From Arcticibacter sp045629565 (GTDB lineage Bacteria > Bacteroidota > Bacteroidia > Sphingobacteriales > Sphingobacteriaceae): 64,000 bases of DNA. The stretch's first letter is position 1. Each line of letters starts with the position of its first letter. Under the pieces are notes generated by a model that did not search any database, was not told the DNA's origin, and worked only from the letters and a program-made list of their open reading frames with translations. Made by a program: the position numbers and the translations under genes. Positions 33,821 through 42,406 of the stretch are shown one piece after another. The stretch lies in NCBI RefSeq assembly GCF_045629565.1, contig NZ_JAZQRL010000100.1, positions 184,823 to 248,822 of the forward strand, written 5' to 3'.

Positions 33821-35199
33821 AAGAGTTAGAAAACAACTTGCTGATGGCCTTTTATGGTGATGATTTTACAGGCTCAACAGATGCTTTGGAATCGTTAAGC
33901 CTTGCAGGGATACAGACAGTGTTGTTTATTGATCCGCCTACCAGGGACCAGCTCGCCACATACGAGGGGCTTCAGGCTATCGGAGTGGCGGGTATGACAC
34001 GTTCTATGCCGCCGGTACAGATGGAGGATACCTTAAGGGAAGCTTATGCAAAGCTGCTGGAACTTAAACCGCGACACGTGCATTACAAGGTTTGCTCTAC
34101 ATTTGATTCTTCACCGGTTATTGGAAGTATCGGCAAAGCAATTGAGACTGGTGTGAGCATATTCGGATCGCCTTTTGTTCCGCTTCTTGTTGCGGCACCA
34201 GCCCTCGGCCGCTATTGTGTTTTCGGGAACCTGTTTGCAAGAATGGGGATTGGTAGTGATGGAAAAATACATCGGTTGGACAGGCATCCGTCTATGATGA
34301 ACCACCCGTCTACACCCTCTGACGAGAGTGATCTTCGCCTGCATCTTCAAAAGCAAACGGATAAGGTAATTGCTCTTGTGGATATCCTGCAAATCGAACG
34401 TCCCGCCGAGGAAACTTCAGGAGTTATGGAGAGGCTTGTGGAAGACGGAGCCGAAATAGTGCTTTTTGATGCGATCTACGATTCCCAGATTGAACGGATC
34501 GGCGGAATACTTGATGCTCAAGCCGGTAAAAAAGCCCCGCTGTTTTCTGTCGGATCCTCTGGAGTAGGGTCGGCTTTAGCTTCGTTCTGGAAAGAAAGAG
34601 GGCTCACCGCTCCGCGAAAACTACCGGGGCTTAGCCGCTCTGATTCGCCCATCCTGATTGTTTCGGGCAGTTGCTCGCCAGTGACAGGCGCACAGATTAA
34701 GGCGGCACTTTCTGCTGGCTTTGCCGAGATACCTGTTGATCCGGAGATCTTCGAATCTTCAGAAAGGTACTTTTTGCTAAGGGAGTGTTATGTAAATATG
34801 GCCACTAACTATATCAATGAGGGCAAAAATATCATTGTACATACCAGTCGTGGAGTAGAGGATGAACGGCTGGGGAGAGCAAGACAGGCTTTTAAAGCCG
34901 GCGGACTCAATCAGTCAAATAGCGCCTACTTTTATGGTACCTTATTAGGAGAAATCGTCCGTGAGGTAACCGCAACGGCGAAAGTTAAAAGGGTTGTTAT
35001 TGCAGGAGGGGATACCTCCAGTTATGCAGCCAGGGCGATGGGCATCGAGTCTGTCGAAATGATTTCAACTTTTGCTCCTGGCGCCCCGCTTTGTCTGGCG
35101 CGAGCACCGGGTTCGCCTCTTGATGGTCTGGAAGTGGCCTTTAAAGGAGGCCAGGTCGGAAAGGCTGACTTTTTTATAAACGCATCTGCAGGAGAATAA
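33817..35199 (+). CDS. DUF1537-family acid-sugar kinase
   Basis: A 460-residue four-carbon-acid-sugar kinase family protein with both domains. The N-terminal substrate domain carries FYGDDFTGSTDAL (12-24) and VHYKVCSTFDSSP near 90. The C-terminal ATP domain carries LIVSGSCSPVTGAQI, IVHTSRG, VIAGGDTSSYAARAMG and FKGGQVGKADFF. Known members phosphorylate D-threonate, L-threonate, D-erythronate, 2-oxo-tetronates or 3-oxo-isoapionate. The last substrate is linked to a RuBisCO-like partner, as here: the start overlaps the RuBisCO-like stop by 4 nt. The pair would phosphorylate an oxo acid sugar and then cleave it to glycolytic intermediates. The substrate is inferred from context. Confidence 0.88.
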   Translation: MKELENNLLMAFYGDDFTGSTDALESLSLAGIQTVLFIDPPTRDQLATYEGLQAIGVAGMTRSMPPVQMEDTLREAYAKLLELKPRHVHYKVCSTFDSSPVIGSIGKAIETGVSIFGSPFVPLLVAAPALGRYCVFGNLFARMGIGSDGKIHRLDRHPSMMNHPSTPSDESDLRLHLQKQTDKVIALVDILQIERPAEETSGVMERLVEDGAEIVLFDAIYDSQIERIGGILDAQAGKKAPLFSVGSSGVGSALASFWKERGLTAPRKLPGLSRSDSPILIVSGSCSPVTGAQIKAALSAGFAEIPVDPEIFESSERYFLLRECYVNMATNYINEGKNIIVHTSRGVEDERLGRARQAFKAGGLNQSNSAYFYGTLLGEIVREVTATAKVKRVVIAGGDTSSYAARAMGIESVEMISTFAPGAPLCLARAPGSPLDGLEVAFKGGQVGKADFFINASAGE

Positions 35200-35201
35200 A
35201 A

Positions 35202-35906
35202 ATGACTAACCAATTAAATTTAATCGATATGAAACTAAAAACATTAGGTCTGATCCACACATCTGCTACGCTTGTACCTATCTTTCAACAGTTATGTAGC
35301 GACCTCCTGCCTGAGGTGAGCGTTTTTAACATCGTTGACGACAGCTTGATTAAGGATGTTATTGCGAAAAATCAACTGACCAATCACACTGCCCGCCGCG
35401 TAGTAAATCATGTTGGCTCAGCAGAAGAGGCTGGTGCAGACCTCATAATGGTTACGTGTTCATCCATTGGGGCAGCGGTCGAGGCTTCTGCCAAATTGAC
35501 GAATGTACCGGTATTAAGGGTAGATCAGGCAATGGCCGAACAGGCTGTTCGGACAGGGAGTAAAATTGGAGTCATCGCTACACTCCCTACAACCCTGGAA
35601 CCAACGAGTGATCTCGTCAGAAGAATGGCCCTTCAAGCAGGAAAGGAGATCGATCTAACGGCGAAACTTTGTGAAGGGGCTTTTGAAGCACTGATGACCG
35701 GAAATCCTGAAAAACACGACGAGATGGTATCCCAGGCTTTGATTGAGCTTTCCCAGAAGGTAGACGTTATCGTTCTTGCTCAGGCATCGATGTCCCGCGT
35801 AGTGGAAACTCTTGCACCTGAACACAAGATTGTGCCCATTCTTGCGAGTCCGGGTATCGCCGTAGCACGCATCGCAGAACTTCGAAAAGCATCGTCCTAT
35901 GAATAG
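35202..35906 (+). CDS. Asp/Glu racemase-fold enzyme with one catalytic cysteine
   Basis: A 234-residue protein of the aspartate/glutamate/hydantoin racemase superfamily. A downstream start at 35229 is possible, but AGGAG six nt before 35202 favours the longer form. The first catalytic Cys is present (C86 in IMVTCSSIGAA). At the place of the second Cys the sequence is VLAQASMSRV (A195), so a two-Cys racemase mechanism is not available. Single-Cys members of the fold include arylmalonate decarboxylase-type enzymes; others isomerise or split acids. It may act as an isomerase, lyase or decarboxylase on an acid intermediate in the cluster. It lies 2 nt after the kinase gene and overlaps the transporter gene by 8 nt. 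Confidence 0.8.
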   Translation: MTNQLNLIDMKLKTLGLIHTSATLVPIFQQLCSDLLPEVSVFNIVDDSLIKDVIAKNQLTNHTARRVVNHVGSAEEAGADLIMVTCSSIGAAVEASAKLTNVPVLRVDQAMAEQAVRTGSKIGVIATLPTTLEPTSDLVRRMALQAGKEIDLTAKLCEGAFEALMTGNPEKHDEMVSQALIELSQKVDVIVLAQASMSRVVETLAPEHKIVPILASPGIAVARIAELRKASSYE

Positions 35907-37221
35907 TTTTCGAAAAATTTGCCTCGCAGTTTCTGCAGTCACGCTGGTCAGTCTCATTGCTGGTCTCTTTATGGACAATGCTTCCATGTGGCAGGCTTCA
36001 GCAGTAACGCTTTCTGTCAGCTTGGCAATTGGAATTGGAGCTATACCGGCTCTGCGTAATTATCAATATACAGCCTGGATCATCACGGCAGTCGTCGCTG
36101 GGATGATTTATCCATCGGCATTTTTGCAGTGGGGTGATTTTGATTTACGCAATAAGTGGGTGATCCTGGTAATTATCCAGTTTGTGATGTTCGGCATGGG
36201 TATTCAGATGAGCATCCGCGACTTTACCAGCATAGCGAGTACAGGGAAGGGAGTTCTGATTGGTTTACTTTGTCATTTTTCAATAATGCCACTTATGGCT
36301 GTTTTGCTGACACGGGTTTTTGATTTCGATACTGAAATTGCGGCAGGCATTATCCTTATTGGCTCTTGCTCCAGCGGACTGGCTTCCAACGTGATGGTCT
36401 ATATTGCCCGGGCTAACCTGGTGTTGTCGGTGACAGTGACTGCTCTGGCTACACTGGTCGCCCCGTTCATGACACCCTTGCTAATGAAACTTTTCGCAGG
36501 GACCATGATTGAAGTGAAATTTGTGGAAATGATGATGGAGATTATTAAAATAATGATTGTTCCTATCGGTGCAGCTTTGATTCATGATTATCTGAAAAAC
36601 GCTGGTAGCGGTGGCTGGAGATTTATCCAAAGGGCTTCACTTGCTTCAGCAGTTCTTCTTGTGCTTATGCCCATGGGCCTTTGGAGTACTTTAGAGACCA
36701 ACTTATCTCAGGAATCAATGCGCGTGATTGAAACTCTCAATTTCTTTGCGGGAGCAATCATTGTGGGGCTGGTTTACCACTATGCGACCTTGCGGTTTAA
36801 AAATCTTGATCAGCTGATGCCGTATATATCCATGTTCGGTATTGTATACTTTACTACAGTGACGACGGCTGCAGGAAGAGATAACTTATTAAAAGTCGGA
36901 CTTCTGCTGTTTATATCCTCTGTGATTCATAACGCAGCAGGCTATATTTTTGGCTATTATCTGAGCCGCTGGTTCGGTTTGGACAAATCCTCTTCCCGCA
37001 CGGTCGCCTTCGAAGTAGGACTTCAGAATGGTGGAATGGCTTCAGGGATCGCTGGCTCAATGGGAAAACTCGGAACTGTCGGTCTGGCAGCGGCGGTTTT
37101 TAGTCCGTGGATGAATATTTCAGGGTCTATACTCGCCAATTATTGGAGAAGAAAGTCTTTAAAAGAGGAGGAACAGTTGAGTAAGCGGGAACCCGCCGTT
37201 TCTGAAGCGCGATTGAAATAA
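35899..37221 (+). CDS. BASS-type (bile acid:sodium symporter family) permease with N-terminal extension
   Basis: A 440-residue polytopic protein. Residues from about 85 on match the bile acid:sodium symporter family: FGMGIQMSIRDFTSIASTGKGVLIG, LIGSCSSGLASNVMVYIARANLVLSVTVTAL with the crossover region, and FEVGLQNGGMASGIAG (371-386) with the second sodium-site pattern. The family is usually about 310-330 residues. The extra 80 at the start hold two or three further hydrophobic helices, which resembles some plant and bacterial organic-acid carriers. Substrates are organic acids, pantothenate, pyruvate or sulphated compounds. As the last gene of the cluster it may import or export an acid of the pathway. 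Confidence 0.85.
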   Translation: MNSFRKICLAVSAVTLVSLIAGLFMDNASMWQASAVTLSVSLAIGIGAIPALRNYQYTAWIITAVVAGMIYPSAFLQWGDFDLRNKWVILVIIQFVMFGMGIQMSIRDFTSIASTGKGVLIGLLCHFSIMPLMAVLLTRVFDFDTEIAAGIILIGSCSSGLASNVMVYIARANLVLSVTVTALATLVAPFMTPLLMKLFAGTMIEVKFVEMMMEIIKIMIVPIGAALIHDYLKNAGSGGWRFIQRASLASAVLLVLMPMGLWSTLETNLSQESMRVIETLNFFAGAIIVGLVYHYATLRFKNLDQLMPYISMFGIVYFTTVTTAAGRDNLLKVGLLLFISSVIHNAAGYIFGYYLSRWFGLDKSSSRTVAFEVGLQNGGMASGIAGSMGKLGTVGLAAAVFSPWMNISGSILANYWRRKSLKEEEQLSKREPAVSEARLK

Positions 37222-37263
37222 CTTAAATGACAAAATACTGATACTCGGTATCCAAAAGAAATC

Positions 37264-37271
37264 TACATTTG
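37264..37271 (+). promoter_or_regulatory. -7 promoter box (TACATTTG) of the tetR gene
   Basis: An exact TAnnTTTG match directly abutting the palindromic operator at 37272-37286, so a repressor bound there would block transcription start. It is 35 nt before the tetR start codon. Confidence 0.6.
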
Positions 37272-37286
37272 TTTAACACTGTTAAA
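37272..37286. promoter_or_regulatory. TetR operator 1 (TTTAACA-C-TGTTAAA)
   Basis: A perfect inverted repeat with 7-bp arms around one central C. The 20 nt at 37273-37292 recur exactly at 38043-38062, upstream of the efflux genes. Confidence 0.75.
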
Positions 37287-37306
37287 TTATTATACGGTAT
37301 TGTTTC

Positions 37307-37906
37307 ATGGGAAGTAAAGAAAGAATTCAAAGGCAGAAAGAGGAAACGAGATCCAATATATTGGAAGCAGCATTGGAGATTGTGAAGGAGGATGGATGGC
37401 AGGCGTTGAGCATGCGGAAGATCGCTGATAAAATCGAATACACTGCTCCTATAATTTATGAGTACTTTGAAAATAAAGAGGGGATCTTGTTAGAGCTTAC
37501 ACGTCAGGGAAATCAGTTGCTGCTGAAAGACTTTCATCAAGCGAAGGCCGCTCACGATTCGCCAAAGGAACAGTTGATAGCAATGTGGACCGCATACTGG
37601 GATTTCGCCTTTGCTAATACACAGCTTTATCAATTGATGTTCGGTGTGGATATGAACTGCTGCGTGACTAAACAGATTCCCGAAGGTGAGGCTGCTAAGA
37701 CATTACTTATCGATGCGATCATTGCGGTAATGGATTCAGAAAACCCGGACAAGGCGATGGTTTGCCGAAAGTATTATACGTTTTGGTCTGTAATCCACGG
37801 GCTTATCTCCATCAATCTCGTCAGAAAATGTACAAACGATGAGAAAATGAACAGGCAGATCCTCAATGATGCTATAAATGGAATTATCAAGTACATAAAC
37901 GATTAA
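37307..37906 (+). CDS. TetR/AcrR-family repressor of the RND efflux operon
   Basis: A 199-residue TetR-type regulator. The N-terminal helix-turn-helix is about 12-60 (TRSNILEAALEIVKEDGWQALSMRKIADKIEYTAPIIYEYFENKEGILLEL). A helical ligand domain follows with paired cysteines (NCCVTKQ, about 122) and a later MVCRKYY. Such repressors bind toxic small molecules and release efflux genes. It is directly upstream of a complete RND pump operon and shares a 20-nt palindromic site with it, so control of both itself and the pump is well supported. A strong terminator separates it from the pump genes, which therefore need their own promoter. Confidence 0.9.
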   Translation: MGSKERIQRQKEETRSNILEAALEIVKEDGWQALSMRKIADKIEYTAPIIYEYFENKEGILLELTRQGNQLLLKDFHQAKAAHDSPKEQLIAMWTAYWDFAFANTQLYQLMFGVDMNCCVTKQIPEGEAAKTLLIDAIIAVMDSENPDKAMVCRKYYTFWSVIHGLISINLVRKCTNDEKMNRQILNDAINGIIKYIND

Positions 37907-37919
37907 TTCTCTATTTCTA

Positions 37920-37957
37920 AAAAAGAAGGAAGAAGCAAATGTCTTCCTTCTTTTTTA
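37920..37957 (+). terminator. Rho-independent terminator between tetR and the efflux genes
   Basis: A 15-bp perfect stem AAAAAAGAAGGAAGA / TCTTCCTTCTTTTTT with an 8-nt loop. The right arm ends in a run of six T. Confidence 0.88.
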
Positions 37958-37967
37958 GAACTTCACT

Positions 37968-38055
37968 TAACGATGTTAAATAAGATATCAATATTAAATA
38001 TTTACACTCAAATCAACCCAATGCTTTTTTATACTCCAATACTTAACACTGTTAA
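37968..38055. promoter_or_regulatory. TetR operators 2 and 3 upstream of the efflux operon
   Basis: The site at 38043-38055 is TTAACACTGTTAA, identical to the core upstream of tetR, and ends 16 nt before the membrane-fusion gene start. A weaker copy, TTAACGATGTTAA (11 of 13 matching), is at 37968-37980, 75 nt further upstream, just after the tetR terminator. The spacing of about seven helical turns could allow co-operative binding around the pump promoter. Confidence 0.65.
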
Positions 38056-38071
38056 ATTATTAATTAACGTT

Positions 38072-39205
38072 ATGAAAATCCCTCTGGCTCTCTCTCTCTT
38101 AGTATTCGCAGGTTGCACCAGCGAAAAAGTTCAGCTGGCTGATCCGGTGGTTCAGTCGATGCCTGTCAAGTTATTAAAGAATGGTCCTCAAACTACGTAC
38201 ATAGAATATCCTGCATCGGTGAAGGGTACTGTGGACTTAGAGATCAGGCCGCAGATCTCTGGATTACTTGAAAAGATCTATATTAACGAAGGTGCTCAGG
38301 TTCGTAAGGGACAGACCCTTTTCAAGATTAATGACCTTCCTTTCAAGGAGGCCTTGAACAATGCAAACGCGAATCTGCAAGCTGCAAAAGCTGCAGTTTT
38401 AAACGCTCAGATTGAAGTGGATAAATTAACACCACTCGTATCTGCAAAGGTGGTGTCGGAGTTCCAGCTGCGAAGTGCGAAAGCTGCTCATCAGATAGCT
38501 ATTGCCAACGTGGCGCAGGCGAAGGCTGGGGTAGCTGCGGCTAAGATTAATCTTAGCTATACCGATATAAAGTCTCCCGTGGACGGCTATGTTGGCCGCC
38601 TTCCTAAAAAGCAGGGAAGCGTGGTAGGGCCAAATGATCCGATCGCATTAACTCAGCTTTCTGACACCCATGATGTTCATGTCTATTTCTCGCTTGCTGA
38701 AGCTGATTTCATCAACTTCAATGCTAAATATCCAGGTAAAACGGTGTCTGATAGAATCAAAGCACTGCCAGCTGTCTCATTGATATTAACGGACGGGTCT
38801 GTATACGCCGAGAACGGACGGGTCGATATGGTCGACGGGCAGTTTGACAGTCAAACTGGAGCGATCACCTTGAGAGCAAAGTTTGCCAATCATAACGGTA
38901 TACTGAGGTCTGGGAACACAGGCAAGATACGACTGCCCATTCATCACGAGAATGTGATCCTGGTACCACAGTCTGCCACAGTTGAAGTACAGGATAAGAT
39001 TTTTGTTTATACCGTTGACCCTAAAAATAAGGTTGGTAGAAAGCCCATCTCAGTCTTGGCGACAAGCGGAGGAGACTATCTCGTTAATTCCGGTTTGCGT
39101 TCAGGCGAACGCATCGTGATCGATGGAATAGATAAGCTAAAAGACGGTGACATCATCGATCCTACAAATCCGAACAATCAGACAATTGCTACTGCAACCA
39201 GATAA
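38072..39205 (+). CDS. RND efflux membrane-fusion lipoprotein (AcrA type)
   Basis: About 377 residues from the ATG at 38072. The frame is open to 37973, but that start would translate through the operator region. The signal MKIPLALSLLVFAGC is a lipobox, so the mature protein is anchored at the inner membrane facing the periplasm. The HlyD/AcrA layout is clear: lipoyl half-domain (VDLEIRPQISGLLEKIYINEGAQVRKGQTLFKI), alpha-hairpin (EALNNANANLQAAKAAVLNAQIEVDKL), the second lipoyl half (YTDIKSPVDGYVGRLPKKQGSVV) and the beta-barrel domain. It links the RND pump (12 nt downstream) to the outer membrane channel. Confidence 0.93.
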   Translation: MKIPLALSLLVFAGCTSEKVQLADPVVQSMPVKLLKNGPQTTYIEYPASVKGTVDLEIRPQISGLLEKIYINEGAQVRKGQTLFKINDLPFKEALNNANANLQAAKAAVLNAQIEVDKLTPLVSAKVVSEFQLRSAKAAHQIAIANVAQAKAGVAAAKINLSYTDIKSPVDGYVGRLPKKQGSVVGPNDPIALTQLSDTHDVHVYFSLAEADFINFNAKYPGKTVSDRIKALPAVSLILTDGSVYAENGRVDMVDGQFDSQTGAITLRAKFANHNGILRSGNTGKIRLPIHHENVILVPQSATVEVQDKIFVYTVDPKNKVGRKPISVLATSGGDYLVNSGLRSGERIVIDGIDKLKDGDIIDPTNPNNQTIATATR

Positions 39206-39217
39206 CATTTATCAATC

Positions 39218-42200
39218 ATGTTTAAAGTATTTATAGACAGGCCAGTCCTTGCCACGGTAATATCAATCCTGCTGGTTATTGTCGGTATTCTAGGTCTTAC
39301 AAGGCTTCCTTTACAGCAGTTCCCTGATATAGCACCTCCTGCAGTCCAGGTTACGGCTTTGTACCCCGGTGCAAACGCAGAAACCGTCCTTCGTTCCGTT
39401 GCTCCGTCCCTGGAAGAAGCAATAAACGGTGTTGAAGGGATGAGTTATATGAGCTCAACAGCCAGTAACGACGGCTCGTTACTCATCACCATCTATTTCA
39501 AACTCGGGACCGATCCGGATCAGGCAGCGGTAAACGTTCAAAATCGGGTTTCTCAGGCGACAAGCCAATTGCCCGCAGAAGTAGTGCAGGCGGGTGTAAC
39601 GACTGCGAAACAGCAGAACAGTTTGATCATGGTCGTAGATCTGTACACCGACAATGAAGCCGCGTATGATCAAACATTTATGGCAAACTACGCGGCAATA
39701 AACCTGATTCCTGAGATCAAGAGAATTCAAGGGGTCGGACAAGCGCTCATATTCGGAGGTAATAAAGACTATTCTATGCGAGTGTGGTTAAACCCGGCTC
39801 AAATGTCTGCATACAATCTGACTCCAAACGAAGTTATTTCCACTATTAAAGATAAAAATCTGGAGGCTGCCCCAGGTAGGTTTGGAGAAAGCAGCACCAA
39901 CGCCTTTGAATATATTATCAAGTATAAAGGGAAGTTGAACAAGCCAACGGACTATGAGAATATCATCATTCGCTCCAATCCTGATGGATCATTTCTTCGT
40001 CTCAAAGATGTGGCGCGCATTGAATTCGGCTCATATTCATACTCAAGCTTAACCCGAATCAATAGCAAACCGGGACTAAATATCGGTATCCAGCAGCTCA
40101 GCGGATCTAATGCTAATGAAATCCAAATCGCCATCATGGATTTCATGAAGAAAGCTGAAAAGGACTTTCCAAGCGGCGTAAAGTATGATATTCTTTACAG
40201 CACAAAAGTATCTCTTGATCAGTCGATTAATCAAGTCATTCATACCCTTATCGAAGCTTTTATTCTGGTGTTCATTGTTGTGTTTCTTTTTCTGCAGGAC
40301 TTCCGATCTACCCTTATCCCCGCGATTGCAGTTCCAGTTGCCATATTAGGAACCTTCTTTTTCATGCAGATATTTGGTTTCTCTATTAACTTATTGACTT
40401 TGTTTGCATTGATCCTCGCTATTGGAATCGTTGTTGATGACGCCATTGTAGTAGTAGAGGCTGTCCATGCGAAGATGGAGCATTCTCATCTTGCACCGAA
40501 GCCGGCGACAGTAGCTGCCATGCATGAAATTACGGGAGCGATCATCTCTATCACCCTGGTGATGAGTGCTGTATTTCTACCGGTTGGGTTCATGGAAGGA
40601 TCTACCGGCTTATTTTACCGCCAATTCGCTTTTACACTTGCTATTGCGATTGTTATCTCCGCTGTTAACGCTTTAACCTTGAGCCCAGCTCTTTGCGCCA
40701 TTTTTCTTAAAGGAACGCACACCTCCAGAGATGGCATGGCAAAGCCCGAGGGATTCAAGGCGCGCTTTTTTACGGCGTTTAATACTGGCTTTGAAAATTT
40801 GAGCAATAGATACGTTAAAAGTCTCAAGTTTCTGATAAGATCTAAATGGGTTAGCTTAGGTGGGCTGGCTGTCGTTCTTCTAACAACGATCTGGATGGTA
40901 AACAGAACACCATCAGGATTTATTCCTTCTGAAGATCAGGGATTTATAGCCATTTCAATGTCTATGCCTGCGGGCGCCTCTATGGACCGCAGTACAGCAG
41001 CTCTAAAGGAGGCTGAGGAAGCGTTAAGCCCTCTTCCATTTACCAAACTTTTCAACGTGTTATCAGGTTTCAACCTGCTGACGCAGTCGACCAGCCCTTC
41101 AGCCGGTGTCGCTTTCATATTGCTAAAACCGACAGATGAAAGGGGAGAGGTACAGAATATCAATGCTATCATGGACATCGTTCGAGCGAAGCTTTCAGCT
41201 ATTAAAGGAGCAAATTTCTTTGTATTCACTTTTCCAACAGTTCCGGGCTTCAGTAATGTCGACGGTCTGGATATGGTGCTACAGGATAAGACAGGTGGAA
41301 AACTGGACAAGTTCAGCGGCATTGCCAATAATTTTATCATGGAGTTGATGAAGCGTCCGGAAATCGCTGTGGCATTTACTTCTTTTAGAGCAGACTATCC
41401 GCAGTTTGAACTTGAACTTGACGATGCGAAGGCTGAGCAGCTGGGCGTGTCCGTAACCGACATTCTGCAGACCATGCAGGCGTATTTCGGATCGGCCCAG
41501 GCCTCTGATTTTAACCGTTTCGGGAAATACTACCGCGTCATGGTTCAGGCGGATGTCACAGACAGGGCCGACCCTTCAGCCATGGATGAGGTTTACGTGA
41601 AGAATAGGTACGGCGAGAATGTACCTATAAATACACTTGTGAAGTTGAAAAGGGTATACGGACCGGAAACTGCCTCACGTTACAATCTTTTTAACTCAAT
41701 AGGGATAAACGCCATGGCTAAGCCGGGTTTTAGTTCAGGAGATGCGATTAAGGCCGTTGAAGAGGTTGCTGCGAAGGAACTGCCCTCTGGGTATGGCTTT
41801 GAGTTCACCGGACTCACGAAAGAAGAGATATCATCTGGAGGACAGTCTGCTATTATCTTCGGACTATGCCTGATCTTTGTTTACTTCCTGCTCTCAGCAC
41901 AATATGAAAGTTATATTTTGCCCCTGGCGGTTATATTTTCCATCCCTACAGGAATCTTCGGCGTGTTTGCGGCTATAGGATTGGCAGGTATTGAGAATAA
42001 TATCTACGTGCAGGTGGCTCTGGTGATGCTGATCGGACTGTTGGCTAAAAATGCGATTTTGATCGTAGAATATGCTGTGCAGCGACGAAGGTCGGGAACT
42101 CCCCTGGTAGCTTCTGCTCTTGAAGCGGCCAAGTTAAGACTACGTCCGATTATTATGACCTCTCTGGCTTTTGTAGTAGGACTGATTCCGATGATGAGCG

Positions 42201-42406
42201 CCACGGGTCCATCAGCTCTCGGAAATCATTCGATAAGTATTGGAGCCGCAGGAGGAATGCTGACAGGTGTGGTCCTTGGACTCCTGATTATCCCTGTGTT
42301 GTTTGTTATTTTTCAAGCCCTCCAGGAGAAGGTCAGCGGCAAACCAGTTACCAGGAAAACTCACGTACAACCTTTAATTCTCAATGATCATGCAACCACA
42401 GTTTAA
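39218..42406 (+). CDS. RND multidrug efflux permease (AcrB/HAE1 type)
   Basis: A 1062-residue inner-membrane proton/drug antiporter. It starts MFKVFIDRPVLATVISILLVIVG, as HAE1 pumps do. It has two halves of six membrane segments and two large periplasmic loops. The proton-relay aspartates are in GIVVDDAIVVVEAV (near residue 405), and the second-half motif is LIGLLAKNAILIVEYA. The length is that of AcrB/MexB, and no truncation is seen. It exports hydrophobic drugs, bile-like detergents or dyes. It lies between fusion-protein and channel genes under the TetR operator sites; its stop lies inside the start of the channel gene. Confidence 0.95.
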   Translation: MFKVFIDRPVLATVISILLVIVGILGLTRLPLQQFPDIAPPAVQVTALYPGANAETVLRSVAPSLEEAINGVEGMSYMSSTASNDGSLLITIYFKLGTDPDQAAVNVQNRVSQATSQLPAEVVQAGVTTAKQQNSLIMVVDLYTDNEAAYDQTFMANYAAINLIPEIKRIQGVGQALIFGGNKDYSMRVWLNPAQMSAYNLTPNEVISTIKDKNLEAAPGRFGESSTNAFEYIIKYKGKLNKPTDYENIIIRSNPDGSFLRLKDVARIEFGSYSYSSLTRINSKPGLNIGIQQLSGSNANEIQIAIMDFMKKAEKDFPSGVKYDILYSTKVSLDQSINQVIHTLIEAFILVFIVVFLFLQDFRSTLIPAIAVPVAILGTFFFMQIFGFSINLLTLFALILAIGIVVDDAIVVVEAVHAKMEHSHLAPKPATVAAMHEITGAIISITLVMSAVFLPVGFMEGSTGLFYRQFAFTLAIAIVISAVNALTLSPALCAIFLKGTHTSRDGMAKPEGFKARFFTAFNTGFENLSNRYVKSLKFLIRSKWVSLGGLAVVLLTTIWMVNRTPSGFIPSEDQGFIAISMSMPAGASMDRSTAALKEAEEALSPLPFTKLFNVLSGFNLLTQSTSPSAGVAFILLKPTDERGEVQNINAIMDIVRAKLSAIKGANFFVFTFPTVPGFSNVDGLDMVLQDKTGGKLDKFSGIANNFIMELMKRPEIAVAFTSFRADYPQFELELDDAKAEQLGVSVTDILQTMQAYFGSAQASDFNRFGKYYRVMVQADVTDRADPSAMDEVYVKNRYGENVPINTLVKLKRVYGPETASRYNLFNSIGINAMAKPGFSSGDAIKAVEEVAAKELPSGYGFEFTGLTKEEISSGGQSAIIFGLCLIFVYFLLSAQYESYILPLAVIFSIPTGIFGVFAAIGLAGIENNIYVQVALVMLIGLLAKNAILIVEYAVQRRRSGTPLVASALEAAKLRLRPIIMTSLAFVVGLIPMMSATGPSALGNHSISIGAAGGMLTGVVLGLLIIPVLFVIFQALQEKVSGKPVTRKTHVQPLILNDHATTV

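Noticed and set aside
37973..38071. N-terminal extension of the RND fusion protein
   Set aside because: The extension would translate the operator region and place the lipobox 50 residues inside; the ATG at 38072 gives a normal lipoprotein signal.
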